Source: Tetraselmis striata
Lineage: Eukaryota > Chlorophyta > Chlorodendrophyceae > Chlorodendrales > Chlorodendraceae
Length of the DNA stretch: 64,000 bases
Direction of reading: 5' to 3'
NCBI GenBank assembly: GCA_006384855.1
Contig: VCJN01002464.1
Location: 62,001 to 126,000, forward strand
In this document: in pieces, positions 16,993-27,301 of the stretch
Numbering within the stretch: position 1 is the stretch's first letter
Layout of the letters: each line of letters opens with the position of its first letter
The notes under the pieces: generated by a model
What the model was told of the DNA's origin: nothing
The model's database searches: none
What the model saw: only the letters and a program-made list of their open reading frames with translations
Position numbers and translations under genes: made by a program

Positions 16993-19405
16993 TCATTTAA
17001 TTATAGAGAACGGCCACGGCCCGATGATCCGGTCGCCGACATGTTTCAAGGGAGCTGGCATGTGCATCGCATTTATATCCTCCGCGTCATGGTTCCCCGC
17101 GTCGAGGAACAAAATCTTGAATTTGAAGTGTGCCAAGTTATGCTCGCGATCTTCAGCCCGACGGTTGAACATTACCTGCGTGATGACGTCCCCTTTGTTG
17201 AAAAAGACCGAGGTACAGTCTTCCACACGTTCCCCGTAGCGGTCCCACTCGACACCATGCATCGGGCCTTGTGCTTCCTGGGCTGGTAGCTCGCGTCCCT
17301 GCTCCATGAACGCACACATGAGCTGCGGCGTGTTGGGGCAGTTGCCGTAAAAACTGCAGGCCCTCTGCGACTTGGCCAGATTCTTGAGGAGGTAGGCCTG
17401 GGCCTCGCCAATGCTGTAGCCAACCTTCTCCAGCTCCAGAGGCTCCTCAGTGCGGCCCCAGTTGCTCAAGTCGAGCGGGCCCGACCCTCCAGCCAATCCT
17501 AGCTGCTCAGGCGACGCAGCGAAGACCAGCGTGCTATTGTAGAACTCCCGGTGAGCATGGATGTGCATGTGTACGGGACGCCCACTGTGCGGCACATGGT
17601 ATGCGCCCCAGTTCATGGTCGTTGACTGCTCAGAGAGAGGGTAGGTGCCGTAGATTGTTTTGCCTGACCTGAAGATGTCGATGAGTCGCAGTGATACCTG
17701 CGCCTTCCGGGTCCAGCGAAAGGCCCAGCTCGATGTAGAAGTCCATCGCCTCGGAGCCTTTAGGGCGAAAATCCAGGATCATGCTGTCAAGGGCGAGACA
17801 GCCGTGCCTGGGTGCGACTGAACTACCAAAACCGTCAGGGAAGGTTTCCATGAAGCAGTCCATCCCACCCTCGGCATCTTTGCACTGAGCGTCGCCTGCC
17901 CACGCCTTGAAGGTTAGTGTATTCTTTTGATGCCATTGGTCGCCCGCAACCCCGTCTTGGATGTCCTGGGTGACATTCCAACTTGAACACGGCCTCAACG
18001 CGGCGTGATGGATATGCATTGGCGGGGACGGTAGAGGGATTTCATCAGCGGAGAGAATCTGGAGGGAGTGGCCAGTGAGCCAGAAAGGCGAGCCCTGAGC
18101 TAGCTCCTCTGAGAGGTCACCGATGTCCAGCGTGTTGAAGTGATTCGTGTCTCCCCCATAGCTGGTGAACGGCCCCAAACGCACGATCCTCCAAGAGTTA
18201 CCCTCCTGGTCCAAGCTGTCGGCCCGCAAGTCGCAGGTGTCAAACACCAATCGGTCCGCGTGTCTGCGTGTTCAGGGGTGCCAGCAGCGGCAAGTCAGCA
18301 GGGGGCCCACAACATGGTAGCAAGCGCACAGCATACTGAACTCATCTGCTATACATGTGCCATGTAGAACAAGCAACTGCCCTTGTTCTGCAATGACCGC
18401 GCTCAGGCATTATCTGTTACAAACTGACTTCCTTGTGAGATATTGACAGTTCGTACTCTGGGCTTCAGACCAAGATCAAACGAAGCAAATCGGCACTTTT
18501 GCAACAGCAACAGTGCTCTCTCTCTCCCTCTCACTCGCTCCCTTCTGTCCCAAAACACCCCAAAGGCCTGGTCGGTGCAGACGGAATCCCCAACGCCACG
18601 GAAATGAAGGGGCGCCTTCCCTCATATACAGGGGTACTCATGCCCTTCATAATATCATGATGTATCCATGCCCTTAATATATAGTATTACTTATATATGG
18701 AATATGTTTCAACATATCTAGTAACTGTGTCTAATCACCCCCCCTCCAACATAATATCTAACGCTACGGTTTATTCCGCCTAGGATTATTTTGGATGCGC
18801 CTGGGTGGGCCAATATTAATGGCCCCATGAAGATGTGGGAGCATCCTCACTCGGCCTTATAGATCACATGCATCTTTAGGTATATAGGAGTACAAGTTCT
18901 GGCGTGGGCTAGGCGCCCTGGCCAACCAATGCACACACCTGCATTTCCACTTCTGGTGAGGCAACCTGTCGCCTGCCGCAGTTGAAGTCCACGTACACTG
19001 CGCTCGGGCTGCCCTGTACCTGGACATGGCCCGCACCCTACCCGCTGGATCGAACTCGTCGGCAAAAGCCCGCCGTAAAGCCCTGAGCCTCTCCGGGTCT
19101 TCGTACGTATCAGACCGGGGCTCCTCCCCGCCAGGCTTGCCTAGCCGCTGAGCTGCGAGAGCAGCATAGTAGTGCTCGGACCAACGCTCCCGAGCTGCAG
19201 AAGATAAACGCCTGTCCTCACCACCGTTGTGGATCGAGCTTGGCAACACGCTGTGGGGTGTGCCGGGGATAAGACGGGAGGCGTCGGAGGGCAGCAAAGC
19301 TACGAGAATGGCGGCCACCAGAGTGACGGCAGCGAGGCACGGCGCAGTGCGGAGAGTCTGGAAGTTCCAGGGTGGGCCGCCGCCTCCCCGTCGCCGTAAA
19401 GACAT
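16993..19405 (-). CDS. Unrecognised membrane-anchored/secreted protein with His clusters
   Basis: Best model: exon 1 19020-19405 and exon 2 16993-18263, joined in phase, about 550 residues. The ATG at 19405 is followed by basic residues and a hydrophobic segment (LAAVTLVAAILVALL), so a signal anchor or signal peptide is likely. The C-terminal two thirds carry two His clusters about 150 residues apart, PPMHIHHAALRP and PVHMHIHAHREF. An HH pair followed by an HxH pair recalls the two copper sites of type II copper monooxygenases (PHM/DBH), but spacing and other signatures are not diagnostic. Near 17699-17703 the frame shifts by one base. Either one base is extra, or a 43-nt intron (donor at 17675, pyrimidine-rich acceptor near 17633) is present. 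I do not recognise the family with confidence. Confidence 0.6.
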
Positions 19406-21599
19406 TTCTAGGTCAGCAGTATGGCGGCCAGCACGCTCACGTCGTTCGGGCCTGTTTGCAGCGCAACATCGCAAGGTCTCAGTTGTATGGAATGCGGCCA
19501 GCAGCAGAGACAACCGCCGCCGTGCTACGTCTCCCCACCACGAGACGAGCAGCACCTAAGACGACCACGCACCTAAATACCCGCATATACCCCATATTAC
19601 GGTCTCAGACAGGTGATCGGGGTTGCCGTCGCCGCCCTCCGCGCAACCCATACGCTTTACCCGAGAAAAGGTAGTTGCTACCACACCGCAGTAATGAAGT
19701 GTCGTGCGACGCTGTCGGAGGCGCGCAGCCCTGAGGCTGTAACTTTTGGGAGGCTGTAAACGACTTTCGCAGCAGCCGCCACAGAATAAGGGAAACGGAG
19801 ACAGACTTTTATGCTCTGAAGCAGTGCAGACTCTGTAAGTGCATTCCGTCGTTGGCGGGAGTCCGAGTGCGATGGGAGCACCGTGCTGCCCGGCAGTTGG
19901 GAGTTAACGCATGGTGCACGGTGCCGGGGGCGAGTGCTGTATTGTGTGTTTCATGCAACACGAGGACCACTTAGGGCGGGCGGTCGTGCGCAGTTTCCGT
20001 TGGGCCAACGTCGTGTCGGGCCCGTTGCGTCGCAACGGTCGGTCAGTGCCGGTCTGTCGCGATGGACGGAAAATAACCAACACCGCCCAGCGAAGTGGTC
20101 AGACGCGACGCGGCACTCACCGCGGCGGCACAATGCCACGGGCGGGGGGGGGGGGGGGGGGGGGTAGCTGTTGTCGGCAGCGATAACCAGAACGCGGGAA
20201 ACAGTGCGGAACTGCTGGGACGGCGGCTGGCGAGAGGGGCACGCTGCAGGGTAACGAGTAGTGACTGCAGGCGCTGAGTCAGTCGTTGAGATGAGCAGCG
20301 CCGCCTGCACAGTGAAATATCTCCATGGTGGTTGGTTTTTACAGGGATAGCGCCTGCACGGAAAAGTTTGGAGATACGGGTACTCGGGAAGGAAAAAGCC
20401 TACATTGAAACCCTTGTCAGCGGAATTTCAGCGGAAGTTGAGTCCGGTTATGCCAAAAAGGTCGCGCAGGCTTTCTTACATGGACAACAGCCGAAATTGG
20501 TAGGAACGCGTGGAGGGAAAACGGAGTCACGGGGGGGGGGGGGGGGGGGGGCGCGTCGTGTAACTGGCTTGGAAGCACCGCCCGTTGTCCGCGACCCCCT
20601 AAATATGTTCACCCCTGCACCTGCCACAACAACATCTAGTGCTGACGGGCGGCTTGTTGCGTATGTGCCTTGTTGCAAGGGCGGGGTGGCGCTTCATCTC
20701 TGTCCGGTTGTAATATAGACAACGGCACCGCCGCGGCATGTCGCACCCTGCTTTTTATTCCGCAGTTCCTCGCTTCGATTCCGCGAAACCGCTTGCAATA
20801 TTCAATATTGGCTAAAGAGAGAACTTCCTTGTGGATACAGTCAATAGCATCATAGCAATTTATGCGCCAAATCGGGCACATGATCACTCATCACACTATG
20901 CCGGGTTAGTTGTGCATGGCGCAGCTAGATTGGAACTAGAACCGTAGCCGTGTTCCTATCACTATTTTGAAAAAATGGAGACACATTTAAGACGCATCCT
21001 GGCACACTTACAGAGCTAACACCCAAGACGGGGCGATGGGAAGCGCAGGTGAGCCGTGTCTGAGACCGCTAATTCGCTGATGAATATAACTCACTGTGGA
21101 AGTGCTCATTGTAATCATGATATTACATCAGCACTCGATAAAGCGCGTTCATGGCGGGGGCTGGTCATCATCACTTGCACATTTCTCATTTTCACTAACT
21201 CCTGCATCGGACCCATCCGCCTCAATATCGTCTTCATCTATGTCGGACTCCCCCACCGCGATGAAGTCATGGCGCGCGTTAGCGTATCATTTAGATAGCT
21301 ATCACTATGAAACTCTATTTCCTCTCCACCCTTCTCATCACTTTCTATTGCAATGCTTTCTAAATCAGAAATCAGATCAGAAAGCTGCTGAGCCGCCATC
21401 AACTTTTGTTGCCGCTGTTTCAACGGCGCTACCCTGCGTCGGGCCCGCCTTATCGCCGCTACGATGTTGTGCCGTCATGTCTATGACATCTTCATCCATG
21501 CCAGCACCCACCACTATCGCATACTCCATGTCATAGATTATGCTCTTCACCATGCTTATTAGGACAGCTATGTGATGAGCGCGGCAATTTGCTCATGTT
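19406..21599. other. Spacer with one possible exon
   Basis: No gene is recognised apart from the exon-like piece at 20345-20499. G-runs lie at 20143-20164 and 20530-20551. A minus-strand stretch around 21240-21530 is rich in Asp/Glu/Ser codons and could be coding, but has no family likeness. Confidence 0.4.
20345..20499 (+). CDS. Possible isolated exon, hypothetical
   Basis: A 155-nt open segment lies between a good acceptor (GGTTTTTACAG) and a donor (GTAGGA). It encodes a helical, charged peptide including VLGKEKAYIETLVSGISAEV. The composition is protein-like and differs from the GC-rich spacer around it. No partner exon or family was found, so it may be chance or a relic. Confidence 0.25.
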
Positions 21600-22570
21600 C
21601 AGTGATCATTATTTGGGTTGGCATGAAGCATGTATGTATAGTATGATGGGTCTGGCTCCGGATAGACGGCCTTTACACATGCCTCTATAGCTGCAGGAAA
21701 ACGGGCTGCGTGAAAACGAGCCGAAGACCATGCCCGTGTACTCCGACATGCCCAAGATGTCTCGGAGCGGGGCCTTGTGTCCCGGCTCCGTGTTGTGCCG
21801 CGCCACATCCCGCACAGCCAGCCCCCGTTGCATGGCGCCCAACTGGGTGTTTTCAAACGGATCTACAGCCGTGGCCGCCCGGGGCACCGCATTGTACTTG
21901 ACATCGTACCGCATTCTTGAACTCCAGTAGCGTGGGCGTCAGGCTCCTGGAATAGTAGCTCCCGGTCACGACGTTGAAGGCCGGGAGGGAGAACTCTGCG
22001 TCCGGCACCAGGTCTTTGAGTTCATCCATAGCCCGGAAGCCGAGCTTTCCCTCCCGGCCGATCACGACGTTGAAGGCCGGAAGGGAAAGCTCTGCGTCCG
22101 GCACCAATCAAGTCCGTGAGTTCATCCGTGGGTATGGTGTAGCCGAGAGGCACTGCCTACTATGACAAGTCTTCCACCTCCAGGAGAACAACGATGCCTA
22201 GATCATGAACACATTGATCGCGAAAGGCGTCAGCGATAACATCGTGTTGTACGCGCCAGTGAGCGTCTCCATGTGCCGGCATGTTCATGAGCGCGCCCCA
22301 ATAGAGGTCGACAGTGCCGGGGTTTTGCTCGGTCGAGGGCAAAACGATGCGGCTCCCTACGACCGGAGTCGGGCATGGGCTCGGCAAAAGCAATACCCGG
22401 CAGCGACCTCCCGCAACTCATGCGGAGTTATGATCGTCCGGGCAGTGGGGATGGCCACCGTCCACATGCCCGACGACGCGTCGAATTGGCCGAACAAGAT
22501 CCGTTCCCTACATGTGACAGGGAGAGTGCCCACCTCATTTTGAAGCCAGGAATTGTTGGCATGGCCCAAG
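21600..22570 (-). mobile_element. Broken retroelement-like coding remnant
   Basis: Several consecutive minus-strand segments look coding (TARTIITPHELREVAAGYCF; AHGDAHWRVQHDVIADAFRD; DVARHNTEPGHKAPLRDILG). The spacing of the HGD and RVQHD..ADAF residues recalls the C-terminal tail of some algal retroelement polyproteins, but this is only a resemblance. It is broken in several places. A ~96-bp tandem duplication lies inside it. Confidence 0.4.
21967..22112 (-). repeat. 96-bp tandem duplication
   Basis: A ~45-bp segment with CACGACGTTGAAGGCCGG and CTCTGCGTCCGGCACCA occurs at 21967 and again at 22063, about 90% identical. The period of 96 bp is a multiple of three. Confidence 0.8.
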
Positions 22571-22804
22571 AATGCCGCGAGCTCCTTTTGAGAGCCTGAT
22601 GCAGCCTCCGACTCCCTGTTCCATCACGCGGGCGTCCGCATCGTTGAGGTAGTCAGCAGCATCCGCATGAAGGCGCCCCCACGCCTCGTGCACTGCCGCG
22701 GCGTAGCGGTACGATCGAGCATCGTTGAGAAAGTGATCGTACCGGCGCGCGGAAGAAGTTGCGTTGAAGCTGCCAATACCCTGCGCTACTAGTAGGAAAG
22801 TAGT

Positions 22805-23085
22805 CGCGTTTCAAAGCGAGGGGGCTGTGTGGTTTGCCGAAAAGGCGCCTTAGCGGGTTACTGTGTTATTTCCTAGGGCAAGAGCATGTCGGCAACCCGC
22901 AAGAACAGAAATCAAGAAGTGAGGGAAGGGGGGGGGGGGGGGGCGGATGCGGCCCGCCACATGGTGGCCAGGGCGCGAAGATGGAAGATGGGGGCAGCAG
23001 AGAGCCCGCTAGTTTTTATAGGGTTCTATGTCGAGCGGCGGTCGACTCACAGCGATGTGTTTGAATTGACCGTGCTCGTTGTATG
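22805..23085 (+). repeat. Left inverted repeat arm
   Basis: Pairs with 25790-26085 through shared blocks GTCGGCAACCCGCAAGAACA, GCGGATGCGGCCCGCCACAT and CAGCGATGTGTT, in the reverse complement on the right. It contains a G-run. Confidence 0.8.
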
Positions 23086-25173
23086 ACAGTCATCTACGTC
23101 GAATTTGGGCGTTGATACACGCCCGTACTACAGCGGCTGGTAAGATGCGTAGTTGCGCTCGTTGCAAGCGCGCCACGTTCATGTGGCGTGTCATTGGCGA
23201 ACGCGCGCCGTGTGCGTCAGGCGGAAGGAAACGGCAACAACTGATTTTAAACATTTCAAAGTAGGGAGGGGGGAAGGTGTGGTTTGCCGAGCTTGATGTT
23301 GGGGCACGACGCAGGAGGGCGGCGGCCTGCCCGAGGGGCATACGAGAGGCGGTCATAAAGCCGGGGCCGGACGCCAGATTAGGAGCCGGGTCGCCTTCCG
23401 GACCCGGAGTGGGAGCCGGAAGCGACCATTGGCGGCATGGGAGGACGGACACCGGCATGCACGCCGAGGCGGCCCAGCGCGAAGAGGTCTTTGGAGCAGG
23501 GCAGGAAGACAACCATCCCGGACGCCATTTCCGAGAAGCGCTGGTGCAAGCTCCGGCCGGGCCAGTAGGGCACGATAGGTGGGGTTATCGATCCGGAGGT
23601 GCGGGTTTTATGACGAGATAGTCGATGAGGCCCCGGGGGTTTGCACCAATTCTGCTCAAGACGCCACGTGCCGTCGGAAAGGCGCATGATGTCGGTGGCA
23701 TCACTGCATGGGTCGCGCCATCGGGAGTCTATGTAGCGCGGCAACCGCGCGTTCTTCATAGTAGCGAAGCGATCGATGGTGTAACGGCCCGAAATACTGT
23801 CGAGGTAGTTGAAGTGACGTAGTTTGAACGCCTAGTCGTAGTCGATCTCGCGAGTCGTAGTCGATCTCGCGGCTGAGGTGGTCAGCCAAGGATGTTCGTT
23901 GTGGTGTTGGTGTAGCGCGCACGAATGGAGATGTCGTTGGTGTCGAGGATGAACCACATCTTCCATAGCTCGGCCATGAGCAGAGGGGGGCGGGCGGTGA
24001 GGTTGGCGAGGATGTAAACCTTCCCCGTGTTGTCCTCGCGGAGCAGCTCAAGTCGACCTCGCAGCTCCGAAAGGAAGGTGAGCGGTTTGCGGTATTCAAT
24101 CACTTGCCAACCGTTCCGCCTATGGTTGCTATGATTCGCGACGGAGTCTGCGAAGCGTAGCATCGGCACTAAGAGGAAGGGCAGGAAGGAACCTTTTCCT
24201 TGGCGTGATGTCGTCGCTTTCGCTATACGATAGTGGGCCCCGATGTTCCGTATTGTCACTTGGTCGTCGCGGTGCTTTGTGTCCTATGCTTTGTCGCTAC
24301 GTGCCGATTCGACTGCTATTACAAGTCTTTTTCACACGAATGTGGCTTTCGCCCGGAGGATAAATTTGTAACGATTGCCTTCTCCAAAAGGAAGGCGGAT
24401 CAATACCGCCATGGTACCCGAGTGGTGATTTCTGTAATTCCTAGCCCGGTATGTCTGTCCTTTTTTGCGTCGACTTATGGCAGCTACTCGTGCTGTTGAT
24501 GGTCAATTTTTGTCCTGTCCTATTTTCAAGGGCTTCAATGGCTGATTAGTTCTGAAATCCTGGATCGTGCTGAGCTCTCTGGCTACGTGATTAAATTTGC
24601 TGAGTACACCCGGTACTTAAGCCGGTAGATGGGCTCTCTTATGGGCATCACGGCTGAAGAGTTCCTTGGCACGTACGGGCTACGGCTCTCATTCCCGTCG
24701 GATTGGCCGAGTTACAGCGGCTTGAAATGCCGGGAGTTCAGTCGAGGACTTTGGCCAGCATATGGGCTCCAGTAACCGTTCGACTATGATGTCTTACATA
24801 AGAGTGACATGAAGAGTGACATGGACGACGGACTTCTCTCTATGTCTAGGGCAGCTATGCCCGGGATTGACGAACACCGTGAGACTCCGGTTGAAGATGC
24901 TTCACGTACCTCAGCACGGCAATGTGAGCCCAATCTATTGACTTCATTCAGATCATGATGAGCGTACTGTCTCGGCCGTGGATGGTCGCCCGGATGATTT
25001 TGTTTGTGGTTCGTACCTGATGATGACGATTCCTAGTTTGCATGTAGCTTGTTCTACTTAGTTTCTTTGTGCTAGTCCTGATACATAGTGATTTTTCTTT
25101 GGCCCCGATGGCTGTGACGTGCTTCTATATTTGCTGTAACCTTGACGCTGGCTCCCCCGATCTAGCTAACTCT

Positions 25174-25260
25174 CGGTACACGTTGAGGCTACATACAATT
25201 GTGTACCGTGTCACAATGATGGTACCGCCTTGGCAGGCGACGGGCATAGCGGTGAAAACT
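25174..25260 (+). repeat. Direct repeat, copy 1
   Basis: About 85 bp beginning CGGTACACGTTGAGGCTACA and ending AGCGGTGAAAAC. It recurs at 25728-25811, about 550 bp on, so the right side of the element carries an internal direct repeat. Confidence 0.75.
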
Positions 25261-25727
25261 CAGCGTTGTCAGATACCGTTGATGTAGCTGTACGCAGCTT
25301 GCGGAGTACAGCTGAAGACCGGTGTCTGGAAATGCCGGTTTTCATTACTGTCGCTCGCCCGCCTACATAAGGCGGCCGCTACGGATGAGGTAGCATACAT
25401 TCTCTCGTGTCATACCGGCACGGTCTACTATTTCCCGCCCGCCCGCCCTTTGGTGATATGGATTTTTCCTTTTTTTCATTGCAGTTCGACACTGATTGTT
25501 GCGTTGATGATGATTTTGCGGTAGTTAATTGATGATGCTTGCTGTGGAACGGGACTGGATTGGCACTGCTGTGACTGAATAGGTTGAATGTGTGAGATTT
25601 GCTGTTTGGTTTGAATGGTGTTTTATTGCCGGACACTGCTAGCCTGGAGACTGGTAGTGCATGGTGGCTAGTGGCAGCGGGTTCTGGCATATTTCACTTC
25701 ATATAACGGATACCCCGTGTGACCAAA

Positions 25728-25811
25728 CCGGTACACACTGAGGCTACATACAGATAGTTGTGCACGGTGTCACAGAAATGCCGCCTTGACATGCCGGCAC
25801 AGCGGTAAAAA
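25728..25811 (+). repeat. Direct repeat, copy 2
   Basis: Second copy of the 25174-25260 repeat (CCGGTACACACTGAGGCTAC to AGCGGTAAAAAC), running into the right inverted-repeat arm. Confidence 0.75.
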
Positions 25812-26085
25812 CGGTCAACTCCAACACATCGCTGCGAGTCGACCCCGCGCGAGGTAGTATGCTATAAGTTATAGCAGACTCTGCTATCCCCATCTGCCAT
25901 CTTCGCGGCCCGCCTACCATGTGGCGGGCCGCATCCGTCCCTTCCTCACTTCGTGCTTTCTGTTCTTGCGGGCTGCCGACCGGCTCCTGCTCTAGAAAAT
26001 GCTGTAACCAAAGCCAATACGCCTTTTCGACAAAACGCGCAGCCCCTCCCTCTGAAATTTTGAAACAGCCGCGTTCATCGGACGG
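25790..26085 (-). repeat. Right inverted repeat arm
   Basis: Reverse complement of the left arm. It ends about 160 bp before the SNM1 start codon. Confidence 0.8.
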
Positions 26086-26244
26086 TCAGCAGACCGTGCG
26101 ATCGTCACCCGACGCTCTGAGCCATGAACTCTGAACGCTGAAGGAGCCGGGCCGATCGCCGGCCGGCGCCACTGTGCAGCAGCAGTTAATTTCATTTACG
26201 GCACGGAGCGCGGCTACTACACGGGCTACCCACCTGCGGACGGG

Positions 26245-27217
26245 ATGTGGCTGGACGCGCAGGAAAGGTGGAGGGAGGGAGGGGCGTCGGAGGAGGCGAT
26301 GGCGGGCGGCGAGAGAAGTCATCTCCCGGGCAGCTGCCGGATAGAGGAGGAGGTATGGCACGACCGGCAGCATCGGGGGCACGCCGTGGGGCTTTGTGAC
26401 GCGGGTCAGGACGCGCAGACTGAAGCGAAGGCGGGCGTGGACGGCGATAATCGCCAGGGCGCCGAGGAGAGCGGCAGCTCCGTGCTGGCGCGCGCGGGGT
26501 CCGGCCTGCTGGAGCGCTACGGCGCCGTCTGCGAGGCGCAGGAGCTGGACCTCTGGGGGCTGCGCCTGTGCAGCGAGGCCGACCTGCAGCACGAGCTCGG
26601 CGTCGCGGCGGAGGACCTACCGGCGCTGCTCGCCGCCATCCACGACCCCGCCCAAGGCGTGCCGCCGGCATCGATTTCCTCGTCGGCAGTGGAGGACGCC
26701 CCCGGGGCGGGCACCAACCCGTCGAAGCCCGAGCCGCGGGACGCCTTTGCGGTGCTGATGTCAGCGGGGTCGAAGAGGCCGCGGGCGGCAGCGGCGGCGA
26801 CGCCGGGCAGCAACCCCCTCAAGAGGATGATGGTCGCAGCTGCGGCGGTGGGGAGGGTCCGGAATGCCGCTGCCCAGAAGCACGGCGGCGGCAGCCCAGG
26901 GGGGGAGCAAGTGCAGGGCGGAGCTGGCGACGGCAGGGGCAGGGGATGGGGCGCACGCGAGGGGCCGAAGTCGCGGCCGCCGCCCTGGAAGACCGTGCCA
27001 GGTGGGGTGGGCGCCGCCGGCCCGCTGGGTGGGCGAATGGGAATGAGTGGCCCCATTATGAAACACTTTTTTCGCTGTATGACCCCAATGAACCACTGCT
27101 GGCGTGGAACATATCACATATGACTTAATTGCTTTGACAGCTTGAAACAGCACGTAACTGACCGCCCCCTCCCCCCCCCCCCCCCCCCCACCCACCCACC
27201 ATGACCACCATCACAAA

Positions 27218-27301
<84 letters not shown>

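Larger units (their letters stand above)
22805..26085 (-). mobile_element. DIRS-like element bounded by ~285-bp inverted repeats, broken
   Basis: The arms 22805-23085 and 25790-26085 are inverted copies at roughly 75-80% identity by eye. Inside on the minus strand, about 23260-24260 shows the RNase H / methyltransferase-like tail of DIRS-order polyproteins: RYTIDRFATMKNARLPRY, then QNWCKPPG, then APYWPGR-like and SEMASG blocks. A degraded plus-strand coding-like stretch lies at about 24480-25010. Inverted terminal repeats are typical of the DIRS1 branch. The element is incomplete (no reverse transcriptase core seen) and broken many times; arm divergence suggests it is old. Confidence 0.6.

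Noticed and set aside
18939-19020. Coding-like stretch (SAVYVDFNCGRRQVASPEVE) after the unknown gene's first exon
   Set aside because: It would need a frame change, while the donor at 19019 joins the next exon in phase without it. I kept the simpler model but am not certain.
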